Of a DNA stretch of 64,000 nucleotides, positions 1 to 7,625 are shown piece after piece. Within the stretch, counting starts at the first letter, position 1, and each line of letters opens with the position of its first letter. The position numbers and the translations under genes were made by a program. Source of the DNA: CAVROP01 sp050012175 (GTDB lineage Bacteria > Acidobacteriota > Terriglobia > UBA7540); NCBI GenBank assembly GCA_050012175.1, contig JBEKHR010000005.1, positions 1 through 64,000 on the forward strand, given 5' to 3'. The notes beneath the pieces were generated by a model. The model made no database searches, was not told where the DNA came from, and saw only the letters and a list, made by a program, of their open reading frames with translations.

Positions 1-302
1 GGTGACATCCTCCGCTCCATCGAAGGCATTCGCGCCTCGTCTGAGAAATTGCGCGGTTGCATCGTGCAGTCTGAACTCCCTTCTTTTTTGTGACAAATCA
101 TTGCATTCTTTATGCAGAGGTCAATAGAGGGGCCAATTAACTTCTCCAGTGGCTGGGCATATTGTAAGTCGGGCATCAGTCTCGCTCCATGCCTGATGAG
201 ATCCTGATATTTACGAAGAATGCTGAGTCGTCTTTTGCACAACCAATATGTGAATGGTGGTTCGCTGACAGCCTTCGGGTCTTCTGGTTTCGTTTCTGCC
301 AT
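1..302 (-). CDS. Hypothetical protein, 3' end cut by window edge
   Basis: An open frame starts at ATG 302 and runs leftward off the window without a stop for 100 codons. The N-terminus begins MAETKPEDPKAVSEPP and the visible part is charged and soluble, with Cys residues but no clear paired motif, no signal peptide and no membrane segment. I do not recognise the family. There is no good Shine-Dalgarno sequence. A TACAAT hexamer lies about 11 bases before the ATG on the coding strand, so the transcript may have a very short leader. The function cannot be inferred. Continuous openness across 100 codons and a plausible start support a real gene, but the family is unknown and the protein is incomplete. 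Confidence 0.45.
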   Translation of the reverse strand, partial: MAETKPEDPKAVSEPPFTYWLCKRRLSILRKYQDLIRHGARLMPDLQYAQPLEKLIGPSIDLCIKNAMICHKKEGSSDCTMQPRNFSDEARMPSMERRMS

Positions 303-752
303 GGCGGTTTTAGATTGTAGCAGAAAAAGGGCGCCTCAATCAGTTTGGTGAGATTAAGCGCGGAGCGCAGAGTTTCGCTTCTCAGAAACTCTGCGGCTTT
401 TTGCCCTTCGCCGCATCTCGTCCTGCATATTGATTAACTTTTGGACGCTTGTAATGTTTAGAACCGCGCAGTGGTGCGTGGTGCGCAAGGCTCCTCGCTA
501 CGTGCTGGCAGGCGGCGGAAGTAAGCCCTCACCCGTGCGTCGGCTGACGGACACCCTCTCCCCACGGGAGAGGGTCGGAATCATGTGCGCGCGCACGCGC
601 AAGCAAGTAACGCGGACCTGACTTAAAGGTCCGCGGTTCGTCGAAAGGTCCCCCCAAAAGCCGCATCTCAAAAACCGGGTCTGCGCTACTTCCCGCTTCT
701 CCGCCTCCTAACAGGGGCGAGTTGCGCTACAATGGAGGCCTAGGAGTGAAAC
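303..752. other. Gene-free stretch with hairpins
   Basis: No convincing gene was found here. Besides the terminator-like hairpin it holds a 9-bp inverted repeat (CGCGGACCT at 611-619 with AGGTCCGCG at 627-635). This belongs to a word family (GCAGACC/GGTCTGCGCTAC) that recurs near 1315, 43300-43480, 44490-44645 and 54670. A short palindrome (CCTCTCCCCACGGGAGAGG) lies near 555. Confidence 0.5.
366..402 (+). terminator. Rho-independent terminator-like hairpin
   Basis: A perfect 10-bp inverted repeat (GCAGAGTTTC at 367-376 and GAAACTCTGC at 385-394) with an 8-base loop is followed by GGCTTTTTG. It lies in the gene-free stretch between the leftward gene at the edge and the rightward DUF433 gene, so the gene it would serve is not visible. 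Confidence 0.45.
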
Positions 753-965
753 ATGGCCACGACCGTCATCGTGCGCGATCCGGAGATTCTGGGAGGAATC
801 CCCTGCTTTCGCGGCACGCGTGTTCCCTTTCAAAATCTGCTGGATTACCTTGAAGCTGGTGACACCCTCGACCAGTTCCTCGAGCAATTCCCGACCGTTA
901 CCCGTGAAATGGCCATTGAGGCGCTTGAGACCGCCAAGGATTCACTCTTGACGAGGATTGGGTGA
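753..965 (+). CDS. DUF433 family antitoxin
   Basis: A 70-residue DUF433 protein. The motif GGIPCFRGTRVPFQNLLDYL near residues 14-33 is the family hallmark. DUF433 proteins are small winged-helix-like antitoxins found next to PIN-like toxins. The stop overlaps the start of the next gene (GTGA at 962-965), so the two are translationally coupled. AGGAG lies about 8 bases before the ATG and a TACAAT hexamer near 730 may be a -10 element. The inferred role is to bind and neutralise the downstream DUF5615 protein and probably to autoregulate the operon. The family is clear; activity as a toxin-antitoxin pair is inferred from context. Confidence 0.88.
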   Translation: MATTVIVRDPEILGGIPCFRGTRVPFQNLLDYLEAGDTLDQFLEQFPTVTREMAIEALETAKDSLLTRIG

Positions 966-1282
966 AGATCCTGCTGGACGAATGCTTGCCGAGGGACCTC
1001 CAGAACCATCTTGTTGGGCATGAATGCCAGACGGTACCCCAGGCCGGTTTGGCCGGCGTAGCTAATGGCGAACTGTTGGCGCTGGCGGAACGATCCGGCT
1101 GGCAGGTGCTGTTAACCATGGACCAAGGCATGCCTTATCAACAAAACCTCGCGGGCCGAAGCATCTCTCTGGCCATCATCCGAGCCAAATCGAACCGTCT
1201 GCCTGACCTGCTGCCTCACGTGCCCGGCATCTTAGCGGCCCTGCGCTCCCTCAAGCCTGGCGAAGTGATACAAATCGGTTGA
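962..1282 (+). CDS. DUF5615 family PIN-like toxin
   Basis: A 106-residue PIN-like protein of the DUF5615 group (Mut7-C/VapC-like fold). It begins at GTG 962, overlapping the antitoxin stop by three bases. The N-terminal MKILLDECLPRDL carries the first acidic residues of the PIN active site. LLTMDQGMPYQQN around residues 50-63 carries the conserved later Asp. Family members are predicted Mg-dependent ribonucleases, acting in the cytoplasm and inhibited by the cognate DUF433 protein. A strong terminator follows 32 bases after the stop. The pair sits in repeat-rich accessory DNA, as expected for a mobile toxin-antitoxin locus. Nuclease activity and target are inferred. Confidence 0.88.
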   Translation: MKILLDECLPRDLQNHLVGHECQTVPQAGLAGVANGELLALAERSGWQVLLTMDQGMPYQQNLAGRSISLAIIRAKSNRLPDLLPHVPGILAALRSLKPGEVIQIG

Positions 1283-1313
1283 GTCTCGCAACCAGCAACG
1301 AGTAGCAAAGTAC

Positions 1314-1346
1314 CGCGGACCCCGCCTTCGGGTCCGCTGTTTTTCC
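1314..1346 (+). terminator. Terminator of the DUF433/DUF5615 operon
   Basis: An 8-bp inverted repeat (GCGGACCC at 1315-1322 and GGGTCCGC at 1330-1337) is followed by TGTTTTTCC. It starts 32 bases after the toxin stop codon, as expected of an intrinsic terminator. Confidence 0.7.
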
Positions 1347-1367
1347 ATGCCATTCGAGAAAGTCTTG

Positions 1368-1423
1368 CGGGCCGGGCAAGGCGCAGAGGCGAAAGCGGCG
1401 TTTGCGCTACCTTGCCCGGCCCG
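1368..1423. repeat. Long inverted repeat
   Basis: Fourteen-base perfect arms (CGGGCCGGGCAAGG at 1368-1381 and its complement at 1410-1423) bracket 28 bases. It is noncoding and its function is unknown. It lies just after the toxin terminator. Confidence 0.6.
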
Positions 1424-1719
1424 GCCCGCCGATTCTCTCAGCCCCTTACTCGGAAACAATCCACTCGGACCTATTGCGGCCTACCCGTACAAGTGTCCAC
1501 CAAGACTCACTGGCCAAAGCTTCATCACGTGAGGGAATTCTTGTGGGCGTATAGCCGCCCACTCAGAGGTTATCTTGCGCAACCGCTCAATTCCCGTTGC
1601 CATTGAGCGTGCACAGCGTGCAGGGTTGCCGGCCACGAATCGGGTCTTGTCACCAGGGGTGGCGGGGTCCTCGACCGCAAGCAAAAGCGAGATTCTTCGC
1701 TCCGCTCCGCTGCGCTCGG

Positions 1720-1836
1720 AATGACAGCATGGGAGACGAGTGCACCGATGTCACGCTGAGCAGCGCAACCGATCCGTCCAAAGCATAGGATTTACGCGCC
1801 GACGTCCTGGAGATCGCCCCCACACTGTCATGCTGA
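1720..1836. repeat. 117-bp direct repeat, copy 1
   Basis: This is nearly identical to 2200-2316, at a constant 480-base offset and with only scattered substitutions. It starts AATGACAGCATGGG and ends at TGTCATGCTGA, an end shared with the ATGACAG-type palindrome family elsewhere in the window. No credible gene lies in it. Confidence 0.75.
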
Positions 1837-1901
1837 TCCCGCCTTGCGGTCCCGCTACAGCGGGATCGCCCTGCTCTTTCTCGCCGGAAAAGTCCATCCT
1901 T

Positions 1902-1986
1902 GATCCCCGCAGGGGATCCATACAGTAGCCGGGGGCAACGCCCCCGGAAAACGCACCCCCAACCAAGCCCGACCCTGAAAGGGTCG
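1902..1986 (-). repeat. REP-like palindromic unit (a)
   Basis: Three consecutive small palindromes make up the unit: GATCCCCGCAGGGGATC, CCGGGGGCAACGCCCCCGG and CGACCCTGAAAGGGTCG. It is read in the opposite orientation to units b and e. The same architecture surrounds the REP-associated transposase at 2997-3449. Confidence 0.75.
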
Positions 1987-2035
1987 AATTCGGGTGACGT
2001 CACACTGGTCTTGCGTCCCGCGGCTCAGGGTGATA

Positions 2036-2119
2036 CGACCCCTCCAGGGTCGGGGAACGAGCGTGGCGCTTTCCGGGGGCGTTGCCCCCGGCTACTATCC
2101 TGTGCCCTTGCAGGGCACG
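2036..2119 (+). repeat. REP-like palindromic unit (b)
   Basis: Same three-palindrome architecture as unit a, in inverted orientation: CGACCCCTCCAGGGTCG, then CCGGGGGCGTTGCCCCCGG, then a GTGCCC/GGGCAC hairpin. It lies between the two 117-bp direct repeats. Confidence 0.75.
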
Positions 2120-2199
2120 AAAAACCTGCCCTTGGGTCTTACCCCGCGGCACCCCGTTTCTGACATCACGGATGGCCGTCCTCGGCTATGCATGCTCAG

Positions 2200-2316
2200 A
2201 ATGACAGCATGGGTGACGAGTGCGCGGATGTCACGCTGAGCAGCGCAACCGATCCGTCCAAAGCAAAGGATTTACGCGCCGACGTGTTGGAGATCGCCCC
2301 CTCACTGTCATGCTGA
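2200..2316. repeat. 117-bp direct repeat, copy 2
   Basis: Second copy of the repeat at 1720-1836. The few differences are single-base changes. The two copies bracket REP units a and b, so the 480-bp period looks like a tandem duplication followed by REP insertion, or like capture between two repeat copies. Confidence 0.75.
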
Positions 2317-2461
2317 GAAGCTGTGAAATAATTGCCTTAGGGCCGGCTTTGCACAGCGCAAGTCATTGAATAATCGTCAGAGACATATGACCTTTCTGAA
2401 TTATTTAACAGCTTCAGACGCCAGCGCACCATGCGCCGGGGGGGGGAAGTACTGGCAGGGA

Positions 2462-2740
2462 TCACTGGGCGGGGTTGCAGACGCGGGGAAGGGGGTTAGG
2501 CAGGAACTCTCTTTCGCCCAGCTCCGGGCGCTTGCGCCGACACTTCGGGCAAACCAGGATGATGCTGGCCACGCGCTCGCCTTCCATTCGTTGCACATGC
2601 CACCCTACGTCGATGGCTTCTTCCGCAGCAGGTAGCTTTCGGTCGCAATGCCAGCAGCGGCCTTTGCCCGTCGAACAGATCGCGTGCAGAGCCGCATGGA
2701 CGTCAAGGTAGGACGATTTACTTGCTTTGACCAGCCTCAA
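2462..2740 (-). CDS. Small zinc-ribbon protein, TTG start
   Basis: A 92-residue basic protein with two CxxC knuckles, CWHCD near residue 26 and CPKC near residue 67, as in a zinc ribbon. The frame stays open upstream to 2848, but that part reads through REP unit c and is not credible. The supported start is TTG at 2740, five bases after AGGAGGTG. The C-terminus is RKRPELGEREFLPNPLPRV. I do not recognise a named family; a nucleic-acid-binding or regulatory role is possible. It sits between REP palindromes and next to the REP-associated transposase, so it could be part of the accessory repeat region. Confidence 0.55.
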   Translation of the reverse strand: MRLVKASKSSYLDVHAALHAICSTGKGRCWHCDRKLPAAEEAIDVGWHVQRMEGERVASIILVCPKCRRKRPELGEREFLPNPLPRVCNPAQ

Positions 2741-2763
2741 GCTCACCTCCTGCTGTGAAGCAC

Positions 2764-2845
2764 TGCCCCGCAGGGGCACAATATAGTAGCCGGGGGCAAC
2801 ACCCCCGGAAAACGGGGCCAACGCCCTCCGACCCTGAAAGGGTCG
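2764..2845 (-). repeat. REP-like palindromic unit (c)
   Basis: TGCCCCGCAGGGGCA, then CCGGGGGCAACACCCCCGG, then CGACCCTGAAAGGGTCG, in the same orientation as units a and d. It lies just upstream of the zinc-ribbon gene's ribosome-binding site. Confidence 0.8.
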
Positions 2846-2905
2846 CATGAAACCTCACGACCACAGGTAGCGCTCCTCATAAGGTCTCACCCGGCCCGAA
2901 GTTTC

Positions 2906-2987
2906 GCCCCGCAGGGGCACAATATAGTAGCCGGGGGCAACGCCCCCGGAAAACGGGGCCCAACCACCCCCGACCCTGAAAGGGTCG
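2906..2987 (-). repeat. REP-like palindromic unit (d)
   Basis: It is nearly identical to unit c (GCCCCGCAGGGGC, CCGGGGGCAACGCCCCCGG, CGACCCTGAAAGGGTCG). It ends nine bases from the stop codon of the transposase gene, flanking its 3' side. Confidence 0.8.
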
Positions 2988-2996
2988 CATAACACC

Positions 2997-3449
2997 TCAC
3001 GACCACAGGTAGCGCTCGTCATATTGAACCCGGTATTTGTTCAGCAGCGTGACGAGCTCTTGCTCGAAGGTCAGCTTCTTATGCCTTTCCTTTTGGCTGG
3101 CAATGTAGTGCTGCAAGGCTTCCACCTGTGACTGCCCGATCGTGAACGCTCCATACCCGTCTTGCCAGCCAAACGTCCGCAGGGCCGTCCCCTTGGTTTT
3201 GATCCATTTCGAGGAACTCTTCTTAATCTCCTCCATCAGGCGGCTCAGAGCCATGTTTTTCGACTGCGAGATCAACAGGTGGACGTGATTGCTAGTTCCT
3301 CCGGCGGCAAGACAAACTGAGTCCAGGTTCTTCGCCGTTCCGGCCATGTAGGCGTAGAGTTCGGGTTCCACTTCTGGGGTAATCATCGGGCGCCGGTCCT
3401 TCGTCGAGAAGACAACGTGCACCCTCAAGCATACCAGCGTCTGCGCCAT
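2997..3449 (-). CDS. REP-associated tyrosine transposase (Y1/IS200-like)
   Basis: A 150-residue Y1 HUH-endonuclease transposase. The HUH motif is HVH in GTSNHVHLLIS near residues 50-60. The catalytic Tyr is most likely in ALQHYIASQKERHKK near residues 110-125. The N-terminal LRVHVVFSTKDRRP is typical of the IS200/IS605 and RAYT groups. It is a stand-alone tnpA without tnpB. Palindromic units of one family lie on both sides, d at the 3' side and e at the 5' side in inverted orientation, with further copies within 1.1 kb. That makes it a REP-associated transposase (RAYT), probably responsible for spreading the units. RAYT enzymes nick single-stranded REP hairpins. Length is normal and no disruption is visible. 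Confidence 0.92.
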   Translation of the reverse strand: MAQTLVCLRVHVVFSTKDRRPMITPEVEPELYAYMAGTAKNLDSVCLAAGGTSNHVHLLISQSKNMALSRLMEEIKKSSSKWIKTKGTALRTFGWQDGYGAFTIGQSQVEALQHYIASQKERHKKLTFEQELVTLLNKYRVQYDERYLWS

Positions 3450-3470
3450 GCCCTTCCCTTCTGCCGATGT

Positions 3471-3554
3471 GACCCTTTCAGGGTCAAGCCACCGGGGTGC
3501 CTGCTTTCCGGGGGCGTTGCCCCCGGCTACTTTATGAATCCCCTTCGGGGATTC
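3471..3554 (+). repeat. REP-like palindromic unit (e)
   Basis: GACCCTTTCAGGGTC, then CCGGGGGCGTTGCCCCCGG, then a GAATCCCC/GGGGATTC hairpin. It lies 22 bases upstream of the transposase start and is inverted relative to unit d on the other side. Confidence 0.8.
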
Positions 3555-3603
3555 GCAGACATCGCAACAGGCGCGACGTGAGCGTCAACTGAAACATTGT
3601 GAA

Positions 3604-4176
3604 CTACGCCGCGCTTGCGTCGTCTGCCTGGACTCTGAAATCGGACACCATGTTTCGGTCGTCAAGCTGCGTCATTGAAACGTACTTGAGACCGCTAATG
3701 CTTCGGTAACTACATTCTACAGTCCTCTTGGGTTGACCTGGTGCAGCCCCCATCACCCTGGTCCAATATTCCTGGTGCGCCTCCAAATACGGTATCGGCC
3801 GTTGAAAGCAAAGCCTTTTTCCTTGTGAAGACCCAGGGTCTTCAACGACGGAGCCCCCAATCTCGATCGCAGGTCCGGTGCCGATGTTGACGAGTTGAAT
3901 ATTCAGGAAGCTATCCTGGCGTGCGGTGGAGCGAGCGAAGATTACGGGCTTCGAAAGCCCCTCGCTTTGCTCATTAGCGGCCTTTACCAACTCCCGGCTC
4001 GCTTGTGCTTGCTCGTTGCCGACCTTCACCAAGTCTTGGCTCGCTTGTGTTTGCGCCCCCGCAGCTTTCTGCATGCCGACCGTGGCCCTGACGTACTTTA
4101 TGAGGTAGCAAAGAGTCACGATCTGGACGACCAAGCCGCCGAGCATGACGATATTTTGCGCAATCGGACTTCCCAT
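3604..4176 (-). CDS. Membrane-anchored coiled-coil protein, unknown function
   Basis: 190 residues from ATG 4176, preceded by AGGAAGAG; an upstream in-frame ATG at 4212 lacks this signal. One membrane helix spans roughly residues 8-30 (IVMLGGLVVQIVTLCYLI). It is followed by a short imperfect repeat of the type QASQDLVKVGNEQ / QASRELVKAANEQ, which predicts a coiled coil. The C-terminal domain (FLNIQLVNIGTGPAIEIGG onward) resembles beta-rich domains of bacterial membrane proteins of unknown function. It lies leftward of and just past nrdJ's stop, separated by about 70 bases. No function can be assigned. The topology suggests a single-pass protein with a soluble C-terminal domain. Confidence 0.6.
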   Translation of the reverse strand: MGSPIAQNIVMLGGLVVQIVTLCYLIKYVRATVGMQKAAGAQTQASQDLVKVGNEQAQASRELVKAANEQSEGLSKPVIFARSTARQDSFLNIQLVNIGTGPAIEIGGSVVEDPGSSQGKRLCFQRPIPYLEAHQEYWTRVMGAAPGQPKRTVECSYRSISGLKYVSMTQLDDRNMVSDFRVQADDASAA

Positions 4177-4247
4177 CTCTCTTCCTCTACGAGCACCCGT
4201 TGGAGGTCTCACTGCCTACTGCTTACTGCCTACTGGCCACTTTCCTC

Positions 4248-7214
4248 CTACGAGCACCCGCTGGTTGAGCCGCAATTCATGCAGCGGTAGCACGAGCCGT
4301 TGCGGACCATGATGGCGCCGCAATCGGAGCAGCTTGGCGCGTCGTCGCTGTGGGCGACGCCCGCCAGTCCCGGCTGGCCCATTTCCGCGCCTGCAATCCC
4401 GCCCGCCGCCTGGGTGAACTGCGTGGCCAAGCCGGCGGCTTTCTCGACTTCCGTGCCGTTCAGCGAAGCGACGCTGGCATCCTCCTGAGGCTGCGCATCC
4501 TTGGGCAGGAACTTGCAGGCCATCCAGCGGAAGATGTAATCCATGATGGACTTCGCATAGTGGATCTTGGGGTTATTGGTCCAGCCGCTGGGCTCGAAGC
4601 GCATGTGGCTGAACTTGTCGCAGAGCACCTTGAGCGGCACGCCGTATTGCAGGGCCAGGGAGACGGCGGTGGCGAAAGAATCCATCAGGCCGGAGACGGT
4701 GGAGCCCTCCTTGGCCATGGTGATGAAGATCTCGCCCGGCTGGCCGCCCTCGTAGAGGCCCACGGTCAGGTAACCCTCATGCGCGCCCACGGAGAATTTG
4801 TGGGTGATGGCGCGGCGTTCGTCAGGCAGCTTGTGGCGGTAGGGTTTGGGCGTGGACGCCACAGGGGCGGGACCGGGGGCTGGGGGCTCGGGGCTGGCGG
4901 TCTTTTCCTGAGCTCCTTCTGCTTCGTGTCTTCTGTCTCCTGAATCCTGAATCCTTCCCGCATGCGGGACTGGATCCTGGACTTGGGGCTTCGCATCCGA
5001 GGTGTTGAGCGGCTGGGAGCGCTTCGACCCGTCGCGATAGATGGCGATGGACTTCAGGCCCAGGCGCCAGCCCTCGGTGTAAACATTGGCGATTTCTTCC
5101 GGCGTCGCTTCCTCCGGCATATTAACTGTTTTTGAAATAGCGCCGGAGAGGAACGGCTGCACGACCGCCATCATGCGCACGTGCCCCATGTAGTGAATGG
5201 AACGCTTGCCGTTGGCGGGCTTCAGGGAGCAATCGAAAACCGCCAGGTGCTCCGGCTTGAGGCCTGGAGCGCCCTCGATGGTGCCGTGCTGGTCGATGTA
5301 ATTCACGATGTCGGCGGCCTGCGGGGGCGTGTAGCCGAGTTTCAACAGCGCTGTGGGAACCATGTTGTTCACTATCTTGATCAGCCCGCCGCCCACCAGC
5401 TTCTTGTACTTGACCAGCGCCAAGTCGGGCTCGATGCCGGTGGTGTCGCAATCCATCATGAATCCGATGGTCCCCGTGGGCGCCAGCACCGTCACCTGGG
5501 CGTTGCGGTAACCGTACTTCATGCCGCTCGCCAGGCAATCGTCCCAGAGCTTCTTCGCGCTCTCCAACAAGTTCTCGGGAACCTTGTGAGGGTTGATCTT
5601 CCCCAGTGCCTGGCGGTGCATCGCGATCACGCCCAGGAAGGGATCTCGGTTCAGCGGGTAGCCGGCGCAGGGACCGAGCTCAGCCGCCATGCGGGAGGAT
5701 TGGAGGTACGCCTCGCCGTGCATCAAGGCCGTGATAGCAGCGGCGAAGTCGCGGCCAGCGTCCGAGTCATAAGGGAGGCCGCTGGCCATGAGCAGCGCGC
5801 CCAGGTTGGCGAAACCCAGTCCCAGGGGGCGGAAGTCATGAGAATTGATGGCAATCTTCTCCCTGGGATAGCTGGCGTTGTCCACGATGATATCCTGCGC
5901 GGTAATCATCACGTCCACGGCCTGACGGAAGGCCTCAGGGTCGAACTTGCCATCAGGCGCGAGGAACTTCATCAGGTTCAGCGAGGAGAGGTTGCAGGCG
6001 GAGTCGTCCAAAAACATGTACTCGCTACAAGGATTGGAGGCGTTGATGGGGGCCGTGGCCTTCGAGGTGTGCCACTTGTTGATGGTGGTGTGGAACTGCA
6101 CCCCCGGGTCGCCACATTGCCAGGCCGCTTCCGCAATCTTCGTCATCAGGTCGCGCGCGCGGTAGGTCTTCGCCGGCTCGCCCGTGGAGATCTGGCGCGT
6201 GGTCCATTCCTTGTCCTCCACCACCGCCTTCATGAACTCATCGGTCACTCGCACGCTGTTGTTGGCGTTCTGGAAAAAGATGGAGCTGTAGGCTTCGCCG
6301 TCGATGGCGCTGTCGTAACCGGCGTCCACCAGCGTCCAGGCCTTGCGCTCTTCCTTGGCTTTACACCCAATGAATTCGACAATATCCGGGTGGTCAATAT
6401 TCAGGATTACCATCTTGGCCGCGCGGCGCGTCTTGCCGCCCGATTTGATGACCCCCGCAAACGCGTCATAGCCCTTCATAAACGATAGGGGACCGGAGGC
6501 CACACCGCCGCCCGACAGTGGCTCCACTGAGGACCTGAGTGGCGAGAGGTTCGTGCCCGTGCCCGAACCCCATTTGAAGAGCATCCCTTCAGTCTTGGCC
6601 AGAGTCAGGATGCTATCGAGGTTATCCTGGACGGAGTTAATAAAGCAGGCAGAGCACTGCGGGTGACGATAGGCCTCGGTCTCCTTCTTGACGCCGCCCG
6701 TGGCCGCATCCCAGTACCAGCCGCTGCCTTGCGAATTCCGATGGTACTTGTGCCACAGGCCGCAGTTAAACCATACGGGTGAATTGAATGAAGCTTTCTG
6801 ACGAACCAGGAGGTGAACCAGTTCGTCGTGGAAGTTCTTGGCGTCCTCCTCGGTGCGGAAGTAACTGCCCTCCACCCCCCACTGAGCGATGGTGTCAGCC
6901 ACGCGGCTGATGAGCTGCCGCACACTCGATTCGCGCTCCGGCGTGCCCAGCTTTCCGTGGAAGTACTTCGAAGCCACGATGTTGGTGGCGGTCTGCGACC
7001 AGTCGCTCGGCACTTCCACATTGCGCTGCTCGAAGATCACCAGCCCCTTCTCGTTCTGAATGGACGCCGTCCGCGACTCCCACTCGATCTCATCCAAAGG
7101 ATGAATGCCGGGCTTGGTGAAAAAGCGCTTCACATTAATGCCCGCTTGGCTTGCGCCCTCCTTCGTCGGAGTCGCGGCTTTTGTTGCCATCGAAACGGCA
7201 TCCCTCTCTGTCAT
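4248..7214 (-). CDS. nrdJ: Adenosylcobalamin-dependent ribonucleotide reductase (class II)
   Basis: 988 residues from ATG 7214, behind AGGAGGAGG; the frame upstream of this is spurious. It reduces ribonucleotides to deoxyribonucleotides using B12 and works with or without oxygen. Visible hallmarks are FKWGSGTGTNLSPLRSS, NPCSEYMFLDDSACNLSS, APTGTIGFMMDCDTTG and the C-terminal Cys-rich tail CSDCGAIMV...CYRCMNCGSTSGC, a zinc-binding and redox-relay tail typical of this subgroup. A low-complexity linker (roughly residues 750-800) is encoded by dispersed word repeats and contains RIQDSG, also present in the BtuB protein at 28.8-31.2 kb. Promoter and possible NrdR sites lie upstream. B12 supply links it to the BtuB riboswitch locus. 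Confidence 0.96.
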   Translation of the reverse strand: MTERDAVSMATKAATPTKEGASQAGINVKRFFTKPGIHPLDEIEWESRTASIQNEKGLVIFEQRNVEVPSDWSQTATNIVASKYFHGKLGTPERESSVRQLISRVADTIAQWGVEGSYFRTEEDAKNFHDELVHLLVRQKASFNSPVWFNCGLWHKYHRNSQGSGWYWDAATGGVKKETEAYRHPQCSACFINSVQDNLDSILTLAKTEGMLFKWGSGTGTNLSPLRSSVEPLSGGGVASGPLSFMKGYDAFAGVIKSGGKTRRAAKMVILNIDHPDIVEFIGCKAKEERKAWTLVDAGYDSAIDGEAYSSIFFQNANNSVRVTDEFMKAVVEDKEWTTRQISTGEPAKTYRARDLMTKIAEAAWQCGDPGVQFHTTINKWHTSKATAPINASNPCSEYMFLDDSACNLSSLNLMKFLAPDGKFDPEAFRQAVDVMITAQDIIVDNASYPREKIAINSHDFRPLGLGFANLGALLMASGLPYDSDAGRDFAAAITALMHGEAYLQSSRMAAELGPCAGYPLNRDPFLGVIAMHRQALGKINPHKVPENLLESAKKLWDDCLASGMKYGYRNAQVTVLAPTGTIGFMMDCDTTGIEPDLALVKYKKLVGGGLIKIVNNMVPTALLKLGYTPPQAADIVNYIDQHGTIEGAPGLKPEHLAVFDCSLKPANGKRSIHYMGHVRMMAVVQPFLSGAISKTVNMPEEATPEEIANVYTEGWRLGLKSIAIYRDGSKRSQPLNTSDAKPQVQDPVPHAGRIQDSGDRRHEAEGAQEKTASPEPPAPGPAPVASTPKPYRHKLPDERRAITHKFSVGAHEGYLTVGLYEGGQPGEIFITMAKEGSTVSGLMDSFATAVSLALQYGVPLKVLCDKFSHMRFEPSGWTNNPKIHYAKSIMDYIFRWMACKFLPKDAQPQEDASVASLNGTEVEKAAGLATQFTQAAGGIAGAEMGQPGLAGVAHSDDAPSCSDCGAIMVRNGSCYRCMNCGSTSGCS
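4872..4957. repeat. Word repeats inside nrdJ coding sequence
   Basis: Within nrdJ, the + strand reads GGGGGCTGGGGGCTCGGGG and, further on, CTCCTGAATCCTGAATCC. The same words occur as noncoding runs elsewhere (54590-54625, 61955-61980, 31128-31222). Here they are in frame and encode the linker between the reductase domains. Confidence 0.7.
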
Positions 7215-7352
7215 GTTGGCCTCCTCCTGTAGGAACTGGCGGTTAGTCTCTGAATTGCGGTGAGTCGTGATCCCGATGAGCATCGGGATCGCCCCGCTCC
7301 TCTGGCCGCGCCCCTCTCCGAGCGCAACCAGCCCCCGCACTCGACTTGCAGG

Positions 7353-7381
7353 AATCTAATCCAACCCGTTCGGTTTGTCAA
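7353..7381 (-). promoter_or_regulatory. nrdJ promoter
   Basis: On the - strand there is an exact TTGACA (7381-7376), a 17-base spacer and TAGATT (7358-7353). The start codon is about 140 bases downstream. The leader contains a GATCCCGATG/CATCGGGATC hairpin near 7270-7292 but no cobalamin-riboswitch core. Confidence 0.65.
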
Positions 7382-7389
7382 GCCGAAAA

Positions 7390-7434
7390 ACACAACATAT
7401 GGTGGTTCTCTCTTAAGCACATTCAAAATGTTGT
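7390..7434. promoter_or_regulatory. Possible paired NrdR boxes upstream of nrdJ
   Basis: ACACAACATATGGTGG at 7390-7405 matches the known NrdR box consensus (ACACWATATATWGTGT) at about 13 of 16 positions. A weaker site, ACATTCAAAATGTTGT, lies at 7419-7434. NrdR normally uses two boxes about three helical turns apart, and here the starts are 29 bases apart. They lie just upstream of the -35 element. The family consensus is established; assignment here is inferred. Confidence 0.4.
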
Positions 7435-7625
7435 GGAAAACGCTTAGCGCCCGCAAGGGGGATTGATCTCCCGGTAAGCCGGGCCGAAGGGCTTCCAGGG
7501 CCGGTGTGAAAACAGTTCTTGCCATGACCCTGAAAAGCGGGCGGATACACCCACCCCCATCTTGGGGGTACCCAGGATTGTCGGGAACTGGGTGCTGCGA
7601 AAGGCAGCGTGGTTGAAAGACAGAT
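7435..7625. other. Intergenic stretch between nrdJ promoter and carD
   Basis: No gene was found. It contains a CCCCCATCTTGGGGG hairpin near 7554 and a small GCTGC/GCAGC hairpin near 7590. Both lie on the 3' side of carD, but neither is followed by a T tract, so a terminator is not established. Confidence 0.4.

Noticed and set aside
1650..2003. Leftward 117-codon frame in the repeat region
   Set aside because: It consists of REP and direct-repeat sequence; the protein is repeat-derived.
2741..2848. N-terminal extension of the zinc-ribbon gene
   Set aside because: It is encoded by REP unit c; a TTG start at 2740 with AGGAGGTG explains the gene better.
5181..6488. 435-codon rightward open frame across nrdJ
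   Set aside because: It is antisense to the conserved core of nrdJ, has no recognisable domain, and high GC content gives long antisense frames.
7215..7352. Cobalamin riboswitch in the nrdJ leader
   Set aside because: Searched on the - strand for the GCCACTG box and the core; neither is present. Only a small GATCCCGATG hairpin exists.
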